In this document: positions 23,370-34,886 of the stretch, piece after piece
Layout of the letters: every line of letters starts with the position of its first letter
Position numbering within the stretch: position 1 is the stretch's first letter
Assembly (NCBI GenBank): GCA_030246985.1
Contig: CP107246.1
Coordinates: 308,282-372,281, forward strand
Source of the DNA: Candidatus Nitricoxidivorans perseverans
Lineage (GTDB): Bacteria; Pseudomonadota; Gammaproteobacteria; Burkholderiales; Rhodocyclaceae
Direction of reading: 5' to 3'
DNA: 64,000 nucleotides
The notes under the pieces: generated by a model
Told to the model about the DNA's origin: nothing
What the model saw: the letters and a program-made list of their open reading frames with translations, nothing else
The model's database searches: none
Position numbers and translations under genes: made by a program

Positions 23370-24794
23370 TCAGCGGCTGCGGTCCAGGGTATTGCGCCCA
23401 ACCGTGTAACAATGCAGGCTGGTCGGCGCGAACTCGATGTCGACGCCATTCATGGCCTTGACGCCACCACGGCTGAAGGTGGTCACCAGCGGCATGCGGG
23501 CGAGCTTGTTCGTCGTCGCGAACTCGATGATGCCGCGAATCTCCTTGGGATCGTCAAACGGCCGGTCGGACCATTTCACCTCGACGGCGAAGCGCGGCTG
23601 CTGGCGCTGGTCGAGGCTCACCAGGTCGACCTCGCCCTTTTTCCAGCGGGCGTAGCGCAGGGAGTCGATGTGCGCGTCGTTGTGCAGCCACTGGCTGAAA
23701 ACCGCCGTCTCGACCAGGTGGCCGATCGCAGGATCGGTTGCCGTCAGTGAACTGAACAGCGCGGCACGCATGGTCGGATTGGTCAGGTAGACCTTGAAGG
23801 TCATCGCCTTCTTGAACTGCCGGGCGTTGTTGTCGACACGCCGCATCCGCTTGATGAGGAAAGCCGCCTCCAGGTACTCCAGATACTTCGCCAGCGTCGG
23901 CTTCGAGACGCCCGAGGATTGCGACAGATCTTCGAGGCTCAGTTCCTGCGCCGTGTTGTAGGCGAGGGTGTTGAACAGCGCATTCAGTTCCTGCACGTCG
24001 GAAATCCCGTACAGGCTCGGCAGATCGCGCAATAGCACCTTATCAATGATGTCGCTCTTGATGTAGCGGCGCGGATTCTTGCGAATGCCCTCGAAGAACA
24101 GCGCCTCGGGATAGCCCCCGTAGTTCAGGTAATCGACGAAGGCCTCGTTGAGCGCGTGGATGTCCTGCGCGACATAGCGGCGCGTCCCGCCTTCCGCCTC
24201 CTCCTCGCGGATGAGCGAGCTTTCCTTGTCGACGAAGCGCAGGAACTCGAAGAAGGTCAGCGGCGGCAGCACGAAGTCCGTAAAGCGGCCGGCGCCGGAT
24301 TCCGCGCTCTTGTGTTTGAGCGCCGCCGCCGCGGAGCCCGTGGCAACGAACTGGCAATGGCGGTGCGAATCCACCAGCGACTTGAGATGCACCTCCCAGG
24401 TCTTGAGATACTGGATCTCGTCGAAGAACACATAGAGCCGCGTGTTGGCCGGCCGATCGAACATCTTTTCGAAACGTCGCACCAGGGCATCGAGGCTCAG
24501 GCCGATCAGGGATGGCGTTTCCAGGGAAACATAGAGGATGTCGCGCCCTGCGACACCGTCTTCCATAAGGGCGTGAATGGCATGGGCCACCAGGATCGTC
24601 TTGCCGACCCGGCGCGGCCCCATCAACAGCACGGCGCGGTGCGCCCCGCCGGACTGGACCAGAATCTTGAACGCCGGCAGGTAGGCGCGCCGGGGCATCG
24701 CAGCGCGATCCGCCTCGATTCCACCGCCGGAAAGCCACCACGGGTTGTCTTCCCGCAGGCGGTTTTCTATTTCAAGTTCAGATACTTGAAGCAT
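23370..24794 (-). CDS. AAA ATPase with DUF4143 domain
   Basis: The 474-residue protein has a Walker A motif LMGPRRVGKTILVAHAI near residue 60, Walker B-like LYVFFDEIQYLKTW near residue 130, a sensor-type FVATGSAAAALKHKSAESGAGR segment and the conserved LTFFEFLRF. A winged-helix region follows (LSLEDLSQSSGVSKPTLAKYLEYLEAA). The DUF4143 end contains the nuclease-like block GEVDLVSLDQ and RFAVEVKWSDR, which resembles a PD-(D/E)XK core. Such proteins are sporadic accessory genes of uncertain role. ATG 24794 is preferred because the alternative TTG at 24803 lies inside a palindrome. The AT-rich flank suggests transfer. Confidence 0.8.
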   Translation of the reverse strand: MLQVSELEIENRLREDNPWWLSGGGIEADRAAMPRRAYLPAFKILVQSGGAHRAVLLMGPRRVGKTILVAHAIHALMEDGVAGRDILYVSLETPSLIGLSLDALVRRFEKMFDRPANTRLYVFFDEIQYLKTWEVHLKSLVDSHRHCQFVATGSAAAALKHKSAESGAGRFTDFVLPPLTFFEFLRFVDKESSLIREEEAEGGTRRYVAQDIHALNEAFVDYLNYGGYPEALFFEGIRKNPRRYIKSDIIDKVLLRDLPSLYGISDVQELNALFNTLAYNTAQELSLEDLSQSSGVSKPTLAKYLEYLEAAFLIKRMRRVDNNARQFKKAMTFKVYLTNPTMRAALFSSLTATDPAIGHLVETAVFSQWLHNDAHIDSLRYARWKKGEVDLVSLDQRQQPRFAVEVKWSDRPFDDPKEIRGIIEFATTNKLARMPLVTTFSRGGVKAMNGVDIEFAPTSLHCYTVGRNTLDRSR

Positions 24795-24800
24795 GATAGT

Positions 24801-24830
24801 CAATCAAGACAAATAATATTTGCTTGATTG
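24801..24830. promoter_or_regulatory. 30-bp palindrome before the DUF4143 ATPase gene
   Basis: The outer arms CAATCAAG and CTTGATTG and the inner arms CAAAT and ATTTG match perfectly. The only irregularities are one bulged A and a 3-base AAT loop. It ends 6 bp before the ATG of the ATPase gene on the minus strand. The position suits an operator or a translation-blocking hairpin. The stretch is much richer in A/T than its surroundings. Confidence 0.45.
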
Positions 24831-24955
24831 TAGATCATTAAGGAAAAGTTGTTTAGTGTTGTTGTTTGCCGCGATTGGCAATCTTCAAATGGCAAAAGTT
24901 GGCGCTGGCGACGCGGCGGGTTGGCTAAGGCGCCTTGGGGCTACAATCGCGCGAA

Positions 24956-25165
24956 ATGAAGCGACCCCCCGACCTCCGCCTCACCGCCCAGCGACTCGCG
25001 GCCCTGTTCCTGCTCGGCTGCGCGCTGTTCAACTATCCGATGCTGGCGCTGTTCAACCGGCCGCTCGCGGTGCTGGGCGTGCCGATGCTCTACGCGTACC
25101 TCTTCGGCGCCTGGCTGCTGCTGATCGCGCTGATGGCGCTGGCGATCGAGCGACGGGGCGACTGA
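24956..25165 (+). CDS. Small two-segment membrane protein
   Basis: The 69-residue protein has two hydrophobic helices, LAALFLLGCALFNYPMLALF and LYAYLFGAWLLLIALMALAI, and a basic N-terminus. It ends 1 bp before the symporter-kinase gene. Small membrane partners in front of sodium/solute symporters are common, as with the DUF485 and DUF4212 proteins of acetate and other permeases, so an accessory role for the next protein is likely. The sequence does not itself name a family. Confidence 0.65.
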   Translation: MKRPPDLRLTAQRLAALFLLGCALFNYPMLALFNRPLAVLGVPMLYAYLFGAWLLLIALMALAIERRGD

Positions 25166-25166
25166 C

Positions 25167-27877
<2,711 letters not shown>

Positions 27878-27881
<4 letters not shown>

Positions 27882-28240
27882 GCGCCAGGATACTCATCGT
27901 CGACGACGAGCCCAACATCGTCGTGTCCCTCGAATACCTGATGAAGAAGGAAGGCTTCGAGGTGGCGGTGGCCGCCGACGGCGAGGCCGCGCTGGCGCAG
28001 GTGGCGGCCTTCGCGCCCGACCTGGTGCTGCTCGACGTGATGATGCCGAAGAAGTCCGGCTTCGAGGTCTGCCAGCAGTTGCGCGCCGACCCCGCGCGCG
28101 CCGGCCTGCGGATCGTGATGCTGACGGCCAAGGGGCGCGACGCCGAGGTGGCCAAGGGCGTCGCGCTGGGGGCGGACGCCTACGTCACCAAGCCGTTCTC
28201 CACCCGCGAGCTGGTCGCGAAGGTGAAGTCCCTGCTGTGA
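27878..28240 (+). CDS. Stand-alone response-regulator receiver
   Basis: The 120-residue protein is a single receiver domain with the acidic pair in IVDDEPN, phospho-acceptor Asp53 in LVLLDVMMPKKSG, Thr in MLTAKG and Lys in YVTKPF. No output domain follows, so it must act through a partner. Its GTG overlaps the kinase stop, and its stop overlaps the GTG of the exonuclease fusion, so all three are translationally coupled. The partner is probably the kinase before it and possibly the pseudokinase after it. Confidence 0.92.
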
Positions 28241-30366
28241 ATCCGCGCATCCTCGCCGCCGCGCTCGCGCTGGCCCTGCTGATGGTCGGGCCCTTCCTGG
28301 CGATGGCGGCGATCCTCTCGGCGGAGATGAACGAGGCCGAACGGGGAGCGGCGGAGCTGCTCCTGCCCCGGCTGCCGCTGGGCGCCTTCCTGACCGTCAT
28401 CGGCTTCCTGCTCGGCTTGCGGATGATTCACCTGCTGTTCGGGCAGTACGTCCTCGGGCCGATGAAAGTGGCGGAGCAGCTGCGCCTGATGCTGGGGGCC
28501 AACCGCAGTTACCGCGTCGCGGCGGAGGGACCGCCCGAAATGCGGGAACTGGCGCGCGCGGCCAACGACCTCGCCGCCCAGCGCGACGCGCTGCTGGCCG
28601 ACGTGGAGGCGCAGGTCCTCGCGGCCCGCGCGAAGGTGGAGGAGGAAAGGAACCGGCTGGCCGCCCTGATGTCCGAGCTGGCCCAGGCGGTGGTCGTCTG
28701 CAACCTGGACGGGCGCATCCTGCTCTACAACCAGCGCGCGCGATCCCTGTTCGAGACGTCGGTCGGCCTGGGCCGCTCCATCTTTTCAATCCTCGAACGG
28801 GGCCAGATCGCCCACGCGCTGGAGAACGTCCGGCAGCGCATGAGGAAAGTCAGTGCCGGCGCGACGGCGAATTTCATCGCGACGACCGCCGCCGGGCGGC
28901 TCCTGCGCGTGCAGATGGCGGCCGTCCTCGGCGCCTTGCCGGGGGGCGAGGGCGCGCCGGAGATCACCGGCTATGTGCTGACCGTCGACGATATCACCGC
29001 CGGATTCGAGCGCGCGGCCGCGCGCGACCGGGTGCTCCACGCCCTGACGGACGGCAGCCGTGCCGCGCTGGGCAGCATCCGGGCGGCCGTCGAGATGCTG
29101 CGCGACAGCCCCGGCATGGCGGAGGCGGAGCGCGAGCGGTTCACCGGCGTCATCGGCGACGAGGTCACCGCCATGAGCCAGCGGCTCGACGCCACCATGG
29201 GCGAGTTCGCCGATTCCCTGAAGACGCGCTGGCCGCTGGAGGACGTGCAGGGCGCCGACCTCGTGGAGGCCGCCCGCCGCCGCATCGAGGCCCGGCTCGG
29301 CCTGGCCACGCGCGCCGAGGCGCTGGACGACGGCCTGTGGGTGCGCGCCGACAGCTTCTCGCTGATCCACGCCATCACCTTCCTGGCCGCCCGACTCCAG
29401 GATGAATACGGAATCCGCGAGCTGCGCTTCCGCCTCTCCTCCGAGGGACGGATGGCCTTCGTGGACATGATCTGGCCGGACGTCATCGTCTCGACGGAGG
29501 CGCTCTTCAACTGGGAGCTGGAGCCCATGACCGTGGGCGAGGAATCCAATCCCCTCACCCTGCGCGACGTGGTGGATCGCCACGGCGGCGAAGTCTGGCA
29601 CCAGCGGGAATCGGAGCGCGCCGCCTTCTTCCGCGTCGTGCTGCCGGTCGCGGCCGCGCCGGAGCCGTCGGCGGCGCGCCCGGCGCAGCCGCTGCGCGCA
29701 AGCAGCCGGCCCGAATTCTACGACTTCGACCTCTTCCACCGCGGCGACGAGAGCCACGCCCTCGACGACCGCCGCCTCGCCGACCTGGCCTTCACGGTGT
29801 TCGACACCGAGACCACGGGCCTCGAACCCTCGAAGGGCGACGAGATCATCCAGATCGGCGCCGTGCGCATCGTCAACGGACGGCTGCTGCCTCACGAGAG
29901 CTTCGAGCAGCTCGTCGACCCGCGCCGGCCGCTTTCCCGCGAGGGCACCGCCATTCACGGCATCACGGCGGAGATGCTGGCCGGCCAGCCGGTCATCAGT
30001 GAGGTGCTGCCCCGCTTCCACCGCTTCTGCGAGGACACGGTGCTCGTGGCCCACAACGCCGCCTTCGACATGCGCTTCCTCCAGCTCAAGGAGGCGGCCA
30101 CCGGCATCCGTTTCACCCAGCCGCTGCTCGACACCCTGCTGCTGTCGGCCGTCGCGCATCCCAACCAGGAATCCCACGCGCTGGAGGACATCGCGGCGCG
30201 CCTGGGCGTTCCCCTCATCGGCCGCCATACGGCCCTGGGCGACGCCATCGTTACCGGCGAGGTGTTCCTGCGCCTGGTGGCGCTGCTCGATGGCATGGGC
30301 ATCCACACGCTGGAGCAGGCGCGCGAGGCGGCCCGGAAAACCTTCTACGCCAAGGTAACGTACTGA
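28237..30366 (+). CDS. Membrane PAS/pseudokinase protein fused to a DnaQ-type exonuclease
   Basis: The 709-residue protein has two membrane helices (residues 5-27 and 45-68), a HAMP-like and coiled region to about 140, a PAS domain (about 140-255) and a kinase-like dimerisation and ATPase region to about 480. The C-terminal DEDDh exonuclease related to the DNA polymerase III epsilon subunit follows. The usual phospho-acceptor His is absent (TDGSRAALGSIRAAVEML), and the nucleotide boxes are degenerate, so this part is a pseudokinase. The nuclease is intact: Asp523 and Glu525 in VFDTETTG, Asp611 in AHNAAFD, His664 and Asp669. It overlaps the receiver gene by 4 bp and directly abuts the DUF294 gene. 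The role is unknown. The tether and coupling suggest signal-controlled nucleic acid or nucleotide cleavage. Confidence 0.8.
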   Translation: MNPRILAAALALALLMVGPFLAMAAILSAEMNEAERGAAELLLPRLPLGAFLTVIGFLLGLRMIHLLFGQYVLGPMKVAEQLRLMLGANRSYRVAAEGPPEMRELARAANDLAAQRDALLADVEAQVLAARAKVEEERNRLAALMSELAQAVVVCNLDGRILLYNQRARSLFETSVGLGRSIFSILERGQIAHALENVRQRMRKVSAGATANFIATTAAGRLLRVQMAAVLGALPGGEGAPEITGYVLTVDDITAGFERAAARDRVLHALTDGSRAALGSIRAAVEMLRDSPGMAEAERERFTGVIGDEVTAMSQRLDATMGEFADSLKTRWPLEDVQGADLVEAARRRIEARLGLATRAEALDDGLWVRADSFSLIHAITFLAARLQDEYGIRELRFRLSSEGRMAFVDMIWPDVIVSTEALFNWELEPMTVGEESNPLTLRDVVDRHGGEVWHQRESERAAFFRVVLPVAAAPEPSAARPAQPLRASSRPEFYDFDLFHRGDESHALDDRRLADLAFTVFDTETTGLEPSKGDEIIQIGAVRIVNGRLLPHESFEQLVDPRRPLSREGTAIHGITAEMLAGQPVISEVLPRFHRFCEDTVLVAHNAAFDMRFLQLKEAATGIRFTQPLLDTLLLSAVAHPNQESHALEDIAARLGVPLIGRHTALGDAIVTGEVFLRLVALLDGMGIHTLEQAREAARKTFYAKVTY

Positions 30367-31398
30367 ATGGAGCCGGACGGGACGACCCGCGCCATCCATG
30401 CCGCCGAAAGCATGGAATCCCTCATCGCCATCGCCGGGGATGTCCGCCGGCTGGTCGACGGGATGCTGTCGGAAGGGACGGCGGCCGAAGTGCTGACCCG
30501 GCGCATATCGACGCTCAACGACCATCTGGCCGCGCGCGTGATCGAGTTGACCGAAACCCGGTTCGCGCTGCCGGCGGTCGAGTGGTGCTGGCTGGCCTTC
30601 GGCTCCGAAGGCCGCCTTGAGCAGACGCTGTCCACCGACCAGGACAACGGCCTGCTGTTCGCCGCCGGCGAGGGCGAGGCCGAACGCCTGCGCGCTGCCT
30701 TCCTGCCCTTCTGTCGGGAGGTGAACGGGCGGCTCGCGGCCTGCGGTTTCCCCCTGTGCAAGGGCGACATCATGGCCGGCAATCCGGAGCTGTGCCTGTC
30801 CCTGGACGAATGGAGGCACAAGTTCGCCACGTGGATGCACTCCAACAACCCGCAGGCGCTGCTCAACGCCACCATCTTCTTCGACTTCCGGCCGATATAC
30901 GGCGCCGGCGGCCTGGCCGAGCGCCTGCGAGAATGGCTGCTGACGACCATTCCTTCCGCCACGCTGTTCCTGCGATTCATGGCGGGCAATGCGCTTTCCG
31001 TCGAGCCGCCGCTGGGCATGATCCGCGACTTCATCTTCGACAAGAACGAGGCGTTTCCCCATACGATCGATCTCAAGGCCGGCGGCGCGCGGCTTTTCGT
31101 CGATGCCGCCCGCATCCTGGCGCTGGCCGGCGGCGTCGGCGAAACGGGCACCGCCCAGCGCCTGCGCGTTCTGGCGGAAAGGGGCAAGCTGGGTCGCGAC
31201 GACGTGGATGCCATCATCGACGGCTTCTATCACATCCAGCGGCTGCGCCTGCGCCACCAGCAGGCCGGCGCGGCCGAGGGCGCGGCCAACCGCATCGACC
31301 CGGACGCATTGAACGAGCTGGACCGCACCATCCTCAAGGAAGCCTTCCGTCAGGCGAAGAAGCTGCAAAGCCGGCTCCAGATGGACTATCGGCTGTAG
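30367..31398 (+). CDS. DUF294 nucleotidyltransferase
   Basis: The 343-residue protein has the GlnD-like nucleotidyltransferase motif FGSEGRLEQTLSTDQDNGLL near residues 77-96 and the C-terminal DUF294 helical region ending in AFRQAKKLQSRLQMDY. The relatives often carry CBS or cyclic-nucleotide domains in front. Those are missing here, so sensing may be supplied by the neighbouring proteins. The ATG follows the exonuclease stop without a gap. Genes of this type often lie beside symporter, receiver and acetyl-CoA synthetase genes, and protein nucleotidylation in acetate metabolism is a possible role by inference. Confidence 0.8.
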   Translation: MEPDGTTRAIHAAESMESLIAIAGDVRRLVDGMLSEGTAAEVLTRRISTLNDHLAARVIELTETRFALPAVEWCWLAFGSEGRLEQTLSTDQDNGLLFAAGEGEAERLRAAFLPFCREVNGRLAACGFPLCKGDIMAGNPELCLSLDEWRHKFATWMHSNNPQALLNATIFFDFRPIYGAGGLAERLREWLLTTIPSATLFLRFMAGNALSVEPPLGMIRDFIFDKNEAFPHTIDLKAGGARLFVDAARILALAGGVGETGTAQRLRVLAERGKLGRDDVDAIIDGFYHIQRLRLRHQQAGAAEGAANRIDPDALNELDRTILKEAFRQAKKLQSRLQMDYRL

Positions 31399-31407
31399 GA
31401 TGGCGCC

Positions 31408-32100
31408 ATGACAGAAGACACCGCGATTCCAGCCGTCGACGGGGCCATCGAAACCCGTCGCTCGATCCGCGCCTTTCTCGGCACCCCCGTTCCGCCGGAG
31501 ACGATCCGGCGCATCCTGGAAGTGGCGTCGAGGGCGCCCTCCGGCACCAACACCCAGCCCTGGCGCGTCCATGTGCTCACCGGCGCCGCCCGCGACCGGC
31601 TGGTGGCGGAAGTCTGCCGCGCCTTCGACGAGGCGCCCGACGCGCACCGCATGGAGTACGACTACTACCCGGAGAAGTTCTTCGAGCCCTATCTCTCGCG
31701 CCGCCGCAAGGTGGGCTGGGATCTCTACGGCCTGCTGGGCATCGTCAAGGGCGACGCCGAGGGCATGCGCCTCGCGCATCGTCGCAACTTCGAGTTCTTC
31801 GGCGCGCCCGTCGGCCTCGTCTTCACCATCGACCGGCGGCTGGGGCGCGGCAGCTGGCTCGATGCCGGCATGTTCATGCAGAACATCATGATCGCCGCCC
31901 GTACCCGGGGGCTGGACACCTGCGCGCAGGCGGCCTGGGCGCAGTTCCACCGCGTCATCCGGGAAATGCTCGCGATCCCGGAGGAGGAGATGGTGGTCTG
32001 CGGCATGGCGCTGGGTCACGCCGATCCGGCGGCGCCGGCCAACGCCCTCGTCACGGAGCGGGTGCCGGTTTCCGAATTCGCGGTCTTCCACGGGGGTTGA
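31408..32100 (+). CDS. Nitroreductase-family flavoprotein
   Basis: The 230-residue FMN enzyme has the family opening [20 protein letters not shown] and the FMN-binding block [18 protein letters not shown] near residue 40, then [21 protein letters not shown] in the C-terminal half. The [10 protein letters not shown] end is also typical. It would reduce nitro compounds, quinones or enones with NAD(P)H. The natural substrate cannot be read from sequence. It lies 9 bp after the DUF294 gene and 4 bp before rmuC. Confidence 0.85.
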   Translation: MTEDTAIPAVDGAIETRRSIRAFLGTPVPPETIRRILEVASRAPSGTNTQPWRVHVLTGAARDRLVAEVCRAFDEAPDAHRMEYDYYPEKFFEPYLSRRRKVGWDLYGLLGIVKGDAEGMRLAHRRNFEFFGAPVGLVFTIDRRLGRGSWLDAGMFMQNIMIAARTRGLDTCAQAAWAQFHRVIREMLAIPEEEMVVCGMALGHADPAAPANALVTERVPVSEFAVFHGG

Positions 32101-32104
32101 CGCG

Positions 32105-33223
32105 ATGGAACTGCTGCTGGCCTTTCTCGCGGGGCTGCTGATCGGGGGCGGCGCGGCGGCCGCGCTGCTGATCGCCCACGAGCGTTCCGCCCGTGCCGGG
32201 CGCGATGCGATGCTCGACGCCTTCAACGCCCTCTCCACCGAGGCGCTCGCGCGCAACAACCGTTCCTTCGCCGACGTCGTCGCGCCCGTCAGCGCCACGC
32301 TGGAAAAGTTCGAGCGGCAGATCGGCCAGGTGGAAAAGTCGCGCATCGACGCCTACGCGACGCTGACCGAACAGGTGCGGAGCCTCGCCGAGTCGCAGGG
32401 CCATCTGCGCGCCGAAACCGCGAATCTCGTCAAGGCCCTGCGCGCGCCGCATACGCGGGGCCGCTGGGGCGAGCTGCAATTGAAGCGCGTCGTCGAGATG
32501 GCCGGCATGCTCGATCACTGCGACTTCCACGAGCAGGAGAGCACCCCGGTCAACGGGGGGGAGGAGGGCCGGCTGCGCCCGGACATGGTCGTGCGCCTGC
32601 CCGGCGGCAAGAACATCGTCGTCGATGCGAAAGCCCCGCTGGCCGCCTACCTCGACGCGCTCGAAGCGCAGGACGAGCACGAGCGCCGCCGCAAGCTGGC
32701 CGACCATGCGCGCCACGTGCGCGACCACCTGGCGAAGCTGGGCCGCAAGTCCTACTGGGAGCAGTTCCAGCCCTCGCCGGACTTCGTCGTGCTCTTCCTG
32801 CCCGGCGAGACCTTCTACAGCGCCGCGCTGGAAGCCGACCCCTCGCTGATCGAGGCCGGCGTCGAGAGCCGCGTGATCCTCGCCACGCCGACCACGCTCA
32901 TCGCCCTGCTGCGCGCCGTCGCCTACGGTTGGAAGCAGGAGGCGCTGGCCGAGAACGCGCAGAAGATCAGCGAACTGGGCCGCGAACTCTACGAGCGCCT
33001 CGCCACGCTGGGCGACCACTGGGGCAAGGTCGGGAAGAACCTCTCCGAGGCCGTGGGCGCCTACAACAGCTCGGTCGCCTCGCTCGAATCGCGCGTGCTG
33101 GTCTCCGCCCGCAAGTTCCGCGACCTCCAGGCCGCGCCCGAGGGGAAGGATATCCGGGAGCTCGCCCAGGTGGACAAGGCCGCGCGGCAACTCCAGGCGC
33201 CGGAGATGGACGCCGGGGAGTGA
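32105..33223 (+). CDS. rmuC: DNA recombination protein RmuC
   Basis: The 372-residue protein has an N-terminal membrane helix ([20 protein letters not shown]), a coiled-coil stretch to about residue 110 and the conserved RmuC nuclease-like domain ([52 protein letters not shown]). RmuC limits inversions at short repeats in E. coli and has been linked to phage defence elsewhere. Its natural target is unclear. It starts 4 bp after the nitroreductase stop. Confidence 0.92.
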   Translation: MELLLAFLAGLLIGGGAAAALLIAHERSARAGRDAMLDAFNALSTEALARNNRSFADVVAPVSATLEKFERQIGQVEKSRIDAYATLTEQVRSLAESQGHLRAETANLVKALRAPHTRGRWGELQLKRVVEMAGMLDHCDFHEQESTPVNGGEEGRLRPDMVVRLPGGKNIVVDAKAPLAAYLDALEAQDEHERRRKLADHARHVRDHLAKLGRKSYWEQFQPSPDFVVLFLPGETFYSAALEADPSLIEAGVESRVILATPTTLIALLRAVAYGWKQEALAENAQKISELGRELYERLATLGDHWGKVGKNLSEAVGAYNSSVASLESRVLVSARKFRDLQAAPEGKDIRELAQVDKAARQLQAPEMDAGE

Positions 33224-33297
33224 ACCGGCTCTCCTCCCGCAGGCTCGCACAAGCCGGTTTTCCATGGCCGATCCCATAGGTGGATAGAATCGCGGCC

Positions 33298-34395
33298 ATG
33301 GAATTCCCCGCATCGTTGTTTTCAGACGTCACCGTGACGGTGGCCGCCGACGATCTCGGCCGCATGGCCGCGCTGATCGTCGCCATCGAGCGGGTGGTCG
33401 CGCTGCCGGCCTGGCGCGACCATGTGCTCGCCTGGGCGCCGGAGGCGGCCCGACACGAGTCGGCTGCCAGGAGCGTCTTCTTCGGCTACGACTTCCACGA
33501 GACGCCCGAGGGGCCGAAGCTCATCGAGATCAACACCAACGCCGGCGGCGGCCTGCTGTGCGCCTGGCGGGAGGGGGGGGAGGAACGGGAGGCGCTCCAG
33601 TCCGCCTTTGTGGACATGTTCCGCGCCGAATGGCGGGCGGAGCGCGGCGATGCGCCCCTGCGCGCCATCGCCATCGTCGACGAGGCGCCGGCGGACCAGT
33701 TTCTCTATCCGGAATTCCTCCTGTTCCGCGACCTGTTCGAGCGCCACGGCATCACCGCCGTCGTCTGCGATCCGTCCGACCTGATGCTCTGCCACGGCGG
33801 GCTCTGGTTCGAGGAGACGAGGATCGACCTCGTCTACAACCGGCTGACCGACTTCGCGCTGGCGGAAGACGCCCATGCGGCGCTAAGTCAGTCTTGGCGG
33901 GACGGCGCGGCCGTGGTGACGCCGAATCCGCGCCTTCATGCCCTCTACGCCGACAAGCGCAACCTCGTCGCGCTCTCGGACGATGCGCTGCTCGCCGGCT
34001 GGGGCGTCGATGCCGAAACGCGCGCCGTGCTGGCCGCCGGCGTTCCGCGCACAGAGCTCGTGGCGCCCGACCGGGCGGACGACCTCTGGGCGCGCCGCAG
34101 GCGGCTCTTCTTCAAGCCGGCGGCGGGATATGGCGCGAAGGCCGCATGGCGTGGCGACAAGATGACGCGCCGGGTCTTCGACGAGGTGCTGGCCGGCCGC
34201 TATGTCGCCCAAGCCATGGTGCCGCCCCCGACGAGAAATATCGCCGTGGATGGCGGGGCGGCGGAACTCAAGTGCGACCTGCGCTGCTATGCTTACGACG
34301 GTCGCATCCAGAGCGTCGCCGCGCGGCTCTGGCAGGGACAGACGACGAATTTCAGGACGCCGGGCGGCGGGTTCGCGAGGGTGGTGATCGCATGA
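33298..34395 (+). CDS. ATP-grasp-like protein of unknown substrate
   Basis: The 365-residue protein shows a ligand-binding segment KLIEINTNAGGGLLCAW near residue 70 and a C-terminal ATP-grasp-like part with FFKPAAGYGAKAAWRGDKMT near residue 270 and YVAQAMVPPPTR. The order suggests a permuted ATP-grasp fold of the kind that joins acids to amines or thiols. The substrate is unknown. ATG 33298 is preferred over GTG 33280 because it gives the hydrophobic start MEFPASLF. The stop overlaps mobB by 4 bp, which ties it to the molybdenum cofactor genes by position only. Confidence 0.6.
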   Translation: MEFPASLFSDVTVTVAADDLGRMAALIVAIERVVALPAWRDHVLAWAPEAARHESAARSVFFGYDFHETPEGPKLIEINTNAGGGLLCAWREGGEEREALQSAFVDMFRAEWRAERGDAPLRAIAIVDEAPADQFLYPEFLLFRDLFERHGITAVVCDPSDLMLCHGGLWFEETRIDLVYNRLTDFALAEDAHAALSQSWRDGAAVVTPNPRLHALYADKRNLVALSDDALLAGWGVDAETRAVLAAGVPRTELVAPDRADDLWARRRRLFFKPAAGYGAKAAWRGDKMTRRVFDEVLAGRYVAQAMVPPPTRNIAVDGGAAELKCDLRCYAYDGRIQSVAARLWQGQTTNFRTPGGGFARVVIA

Positions 34396-34886
34396 AGGTC
34401 TTTGGTTTCGCGGGTTACAGCGGTTCGGGCAAGACGACGCTGATCGAGGCGCTGATCCCGCGCCTCACGGCGCGCGGCCTTTCGGTATCGCTGATCAAGC
34501 ACACGCACCACAACTTCGACGTGGACAAGCCCGGCAAGGATTCCCACCGCCACCGGGAGGCCGGCTGCACGGAGGTGCTGCTGACCTGCGAGAACCGCTG
34601 GGCGCTGATGCACGAGCTGCGGGGCCGGCCGGAGCCGGGCATCGAGGAACAGCTCAAGATCCTCTCGCCCTGCGACCTCGTACTCGTGGAAGGCTTCAAG
34701 GCCACGCCGATCCCCAAGCTCGAAGTGCACCGGCCCGCGCACGGCAAGCCTCCCATCTGGCCGGAGAACCCGGACATCGTCGCCGTGGCGACGGACGATG
34801 CCGCGCTCGACTGCCCGCTGCCCTTGCTCGACCTCAACGACCGCGACGCCATCGCAACATTCGTGCTGAACCATGTTGACCTTTGA
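34392..34886 (+). CDS. mobB: Molybdopterin-guanine dinucleotide biosynthesis protein B
   Basis: The 164-residue P-loop GTPase aids conversion of molybdopterin to its guanine dinucleotide form. Walker A is GYSGSGKTTLIEAL at residue 8, and LIKHTHHNFDVDKPGKDS is the characteristic switch region. LVLVEGFKATPIPKLEV is also conserved. It overlaps both the gene before it (4 bp) and moeA after it (14 bp). The partner MobA is encoded 18 kb downstream at 52855-53439. Confidence 0.92.
   Translation: MKVFGFAGYSGSGKTTLIEALIPRLTARGLSVSLIKHTHHNFDVDKPGKDSHRHREAGCTEVLLTCENRWALMHELRGRPEPGIEEQLKILSPCDLVLVEGFKATPIPKLEVHRPAHGKPPIWPENPDIVAVATDDAALDCPLPLLDLNDRDAIATFVLNHVDL

Noticed and set aside
20672..23449. A 925-codon minus-strand frame covering acsA
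   Set aside because: Only its last 175 codons (20672-21199) are a gene (YqhA). The rest is antisense to a fully conserved acsA.
28786..32346. An 1186-codon minus-strand frame
   Set aside because: It lies opposite four well-supported genes and has low-complexity, His/Gly/Arg-rich composition typical of antisense frames in GC-rich DNA.
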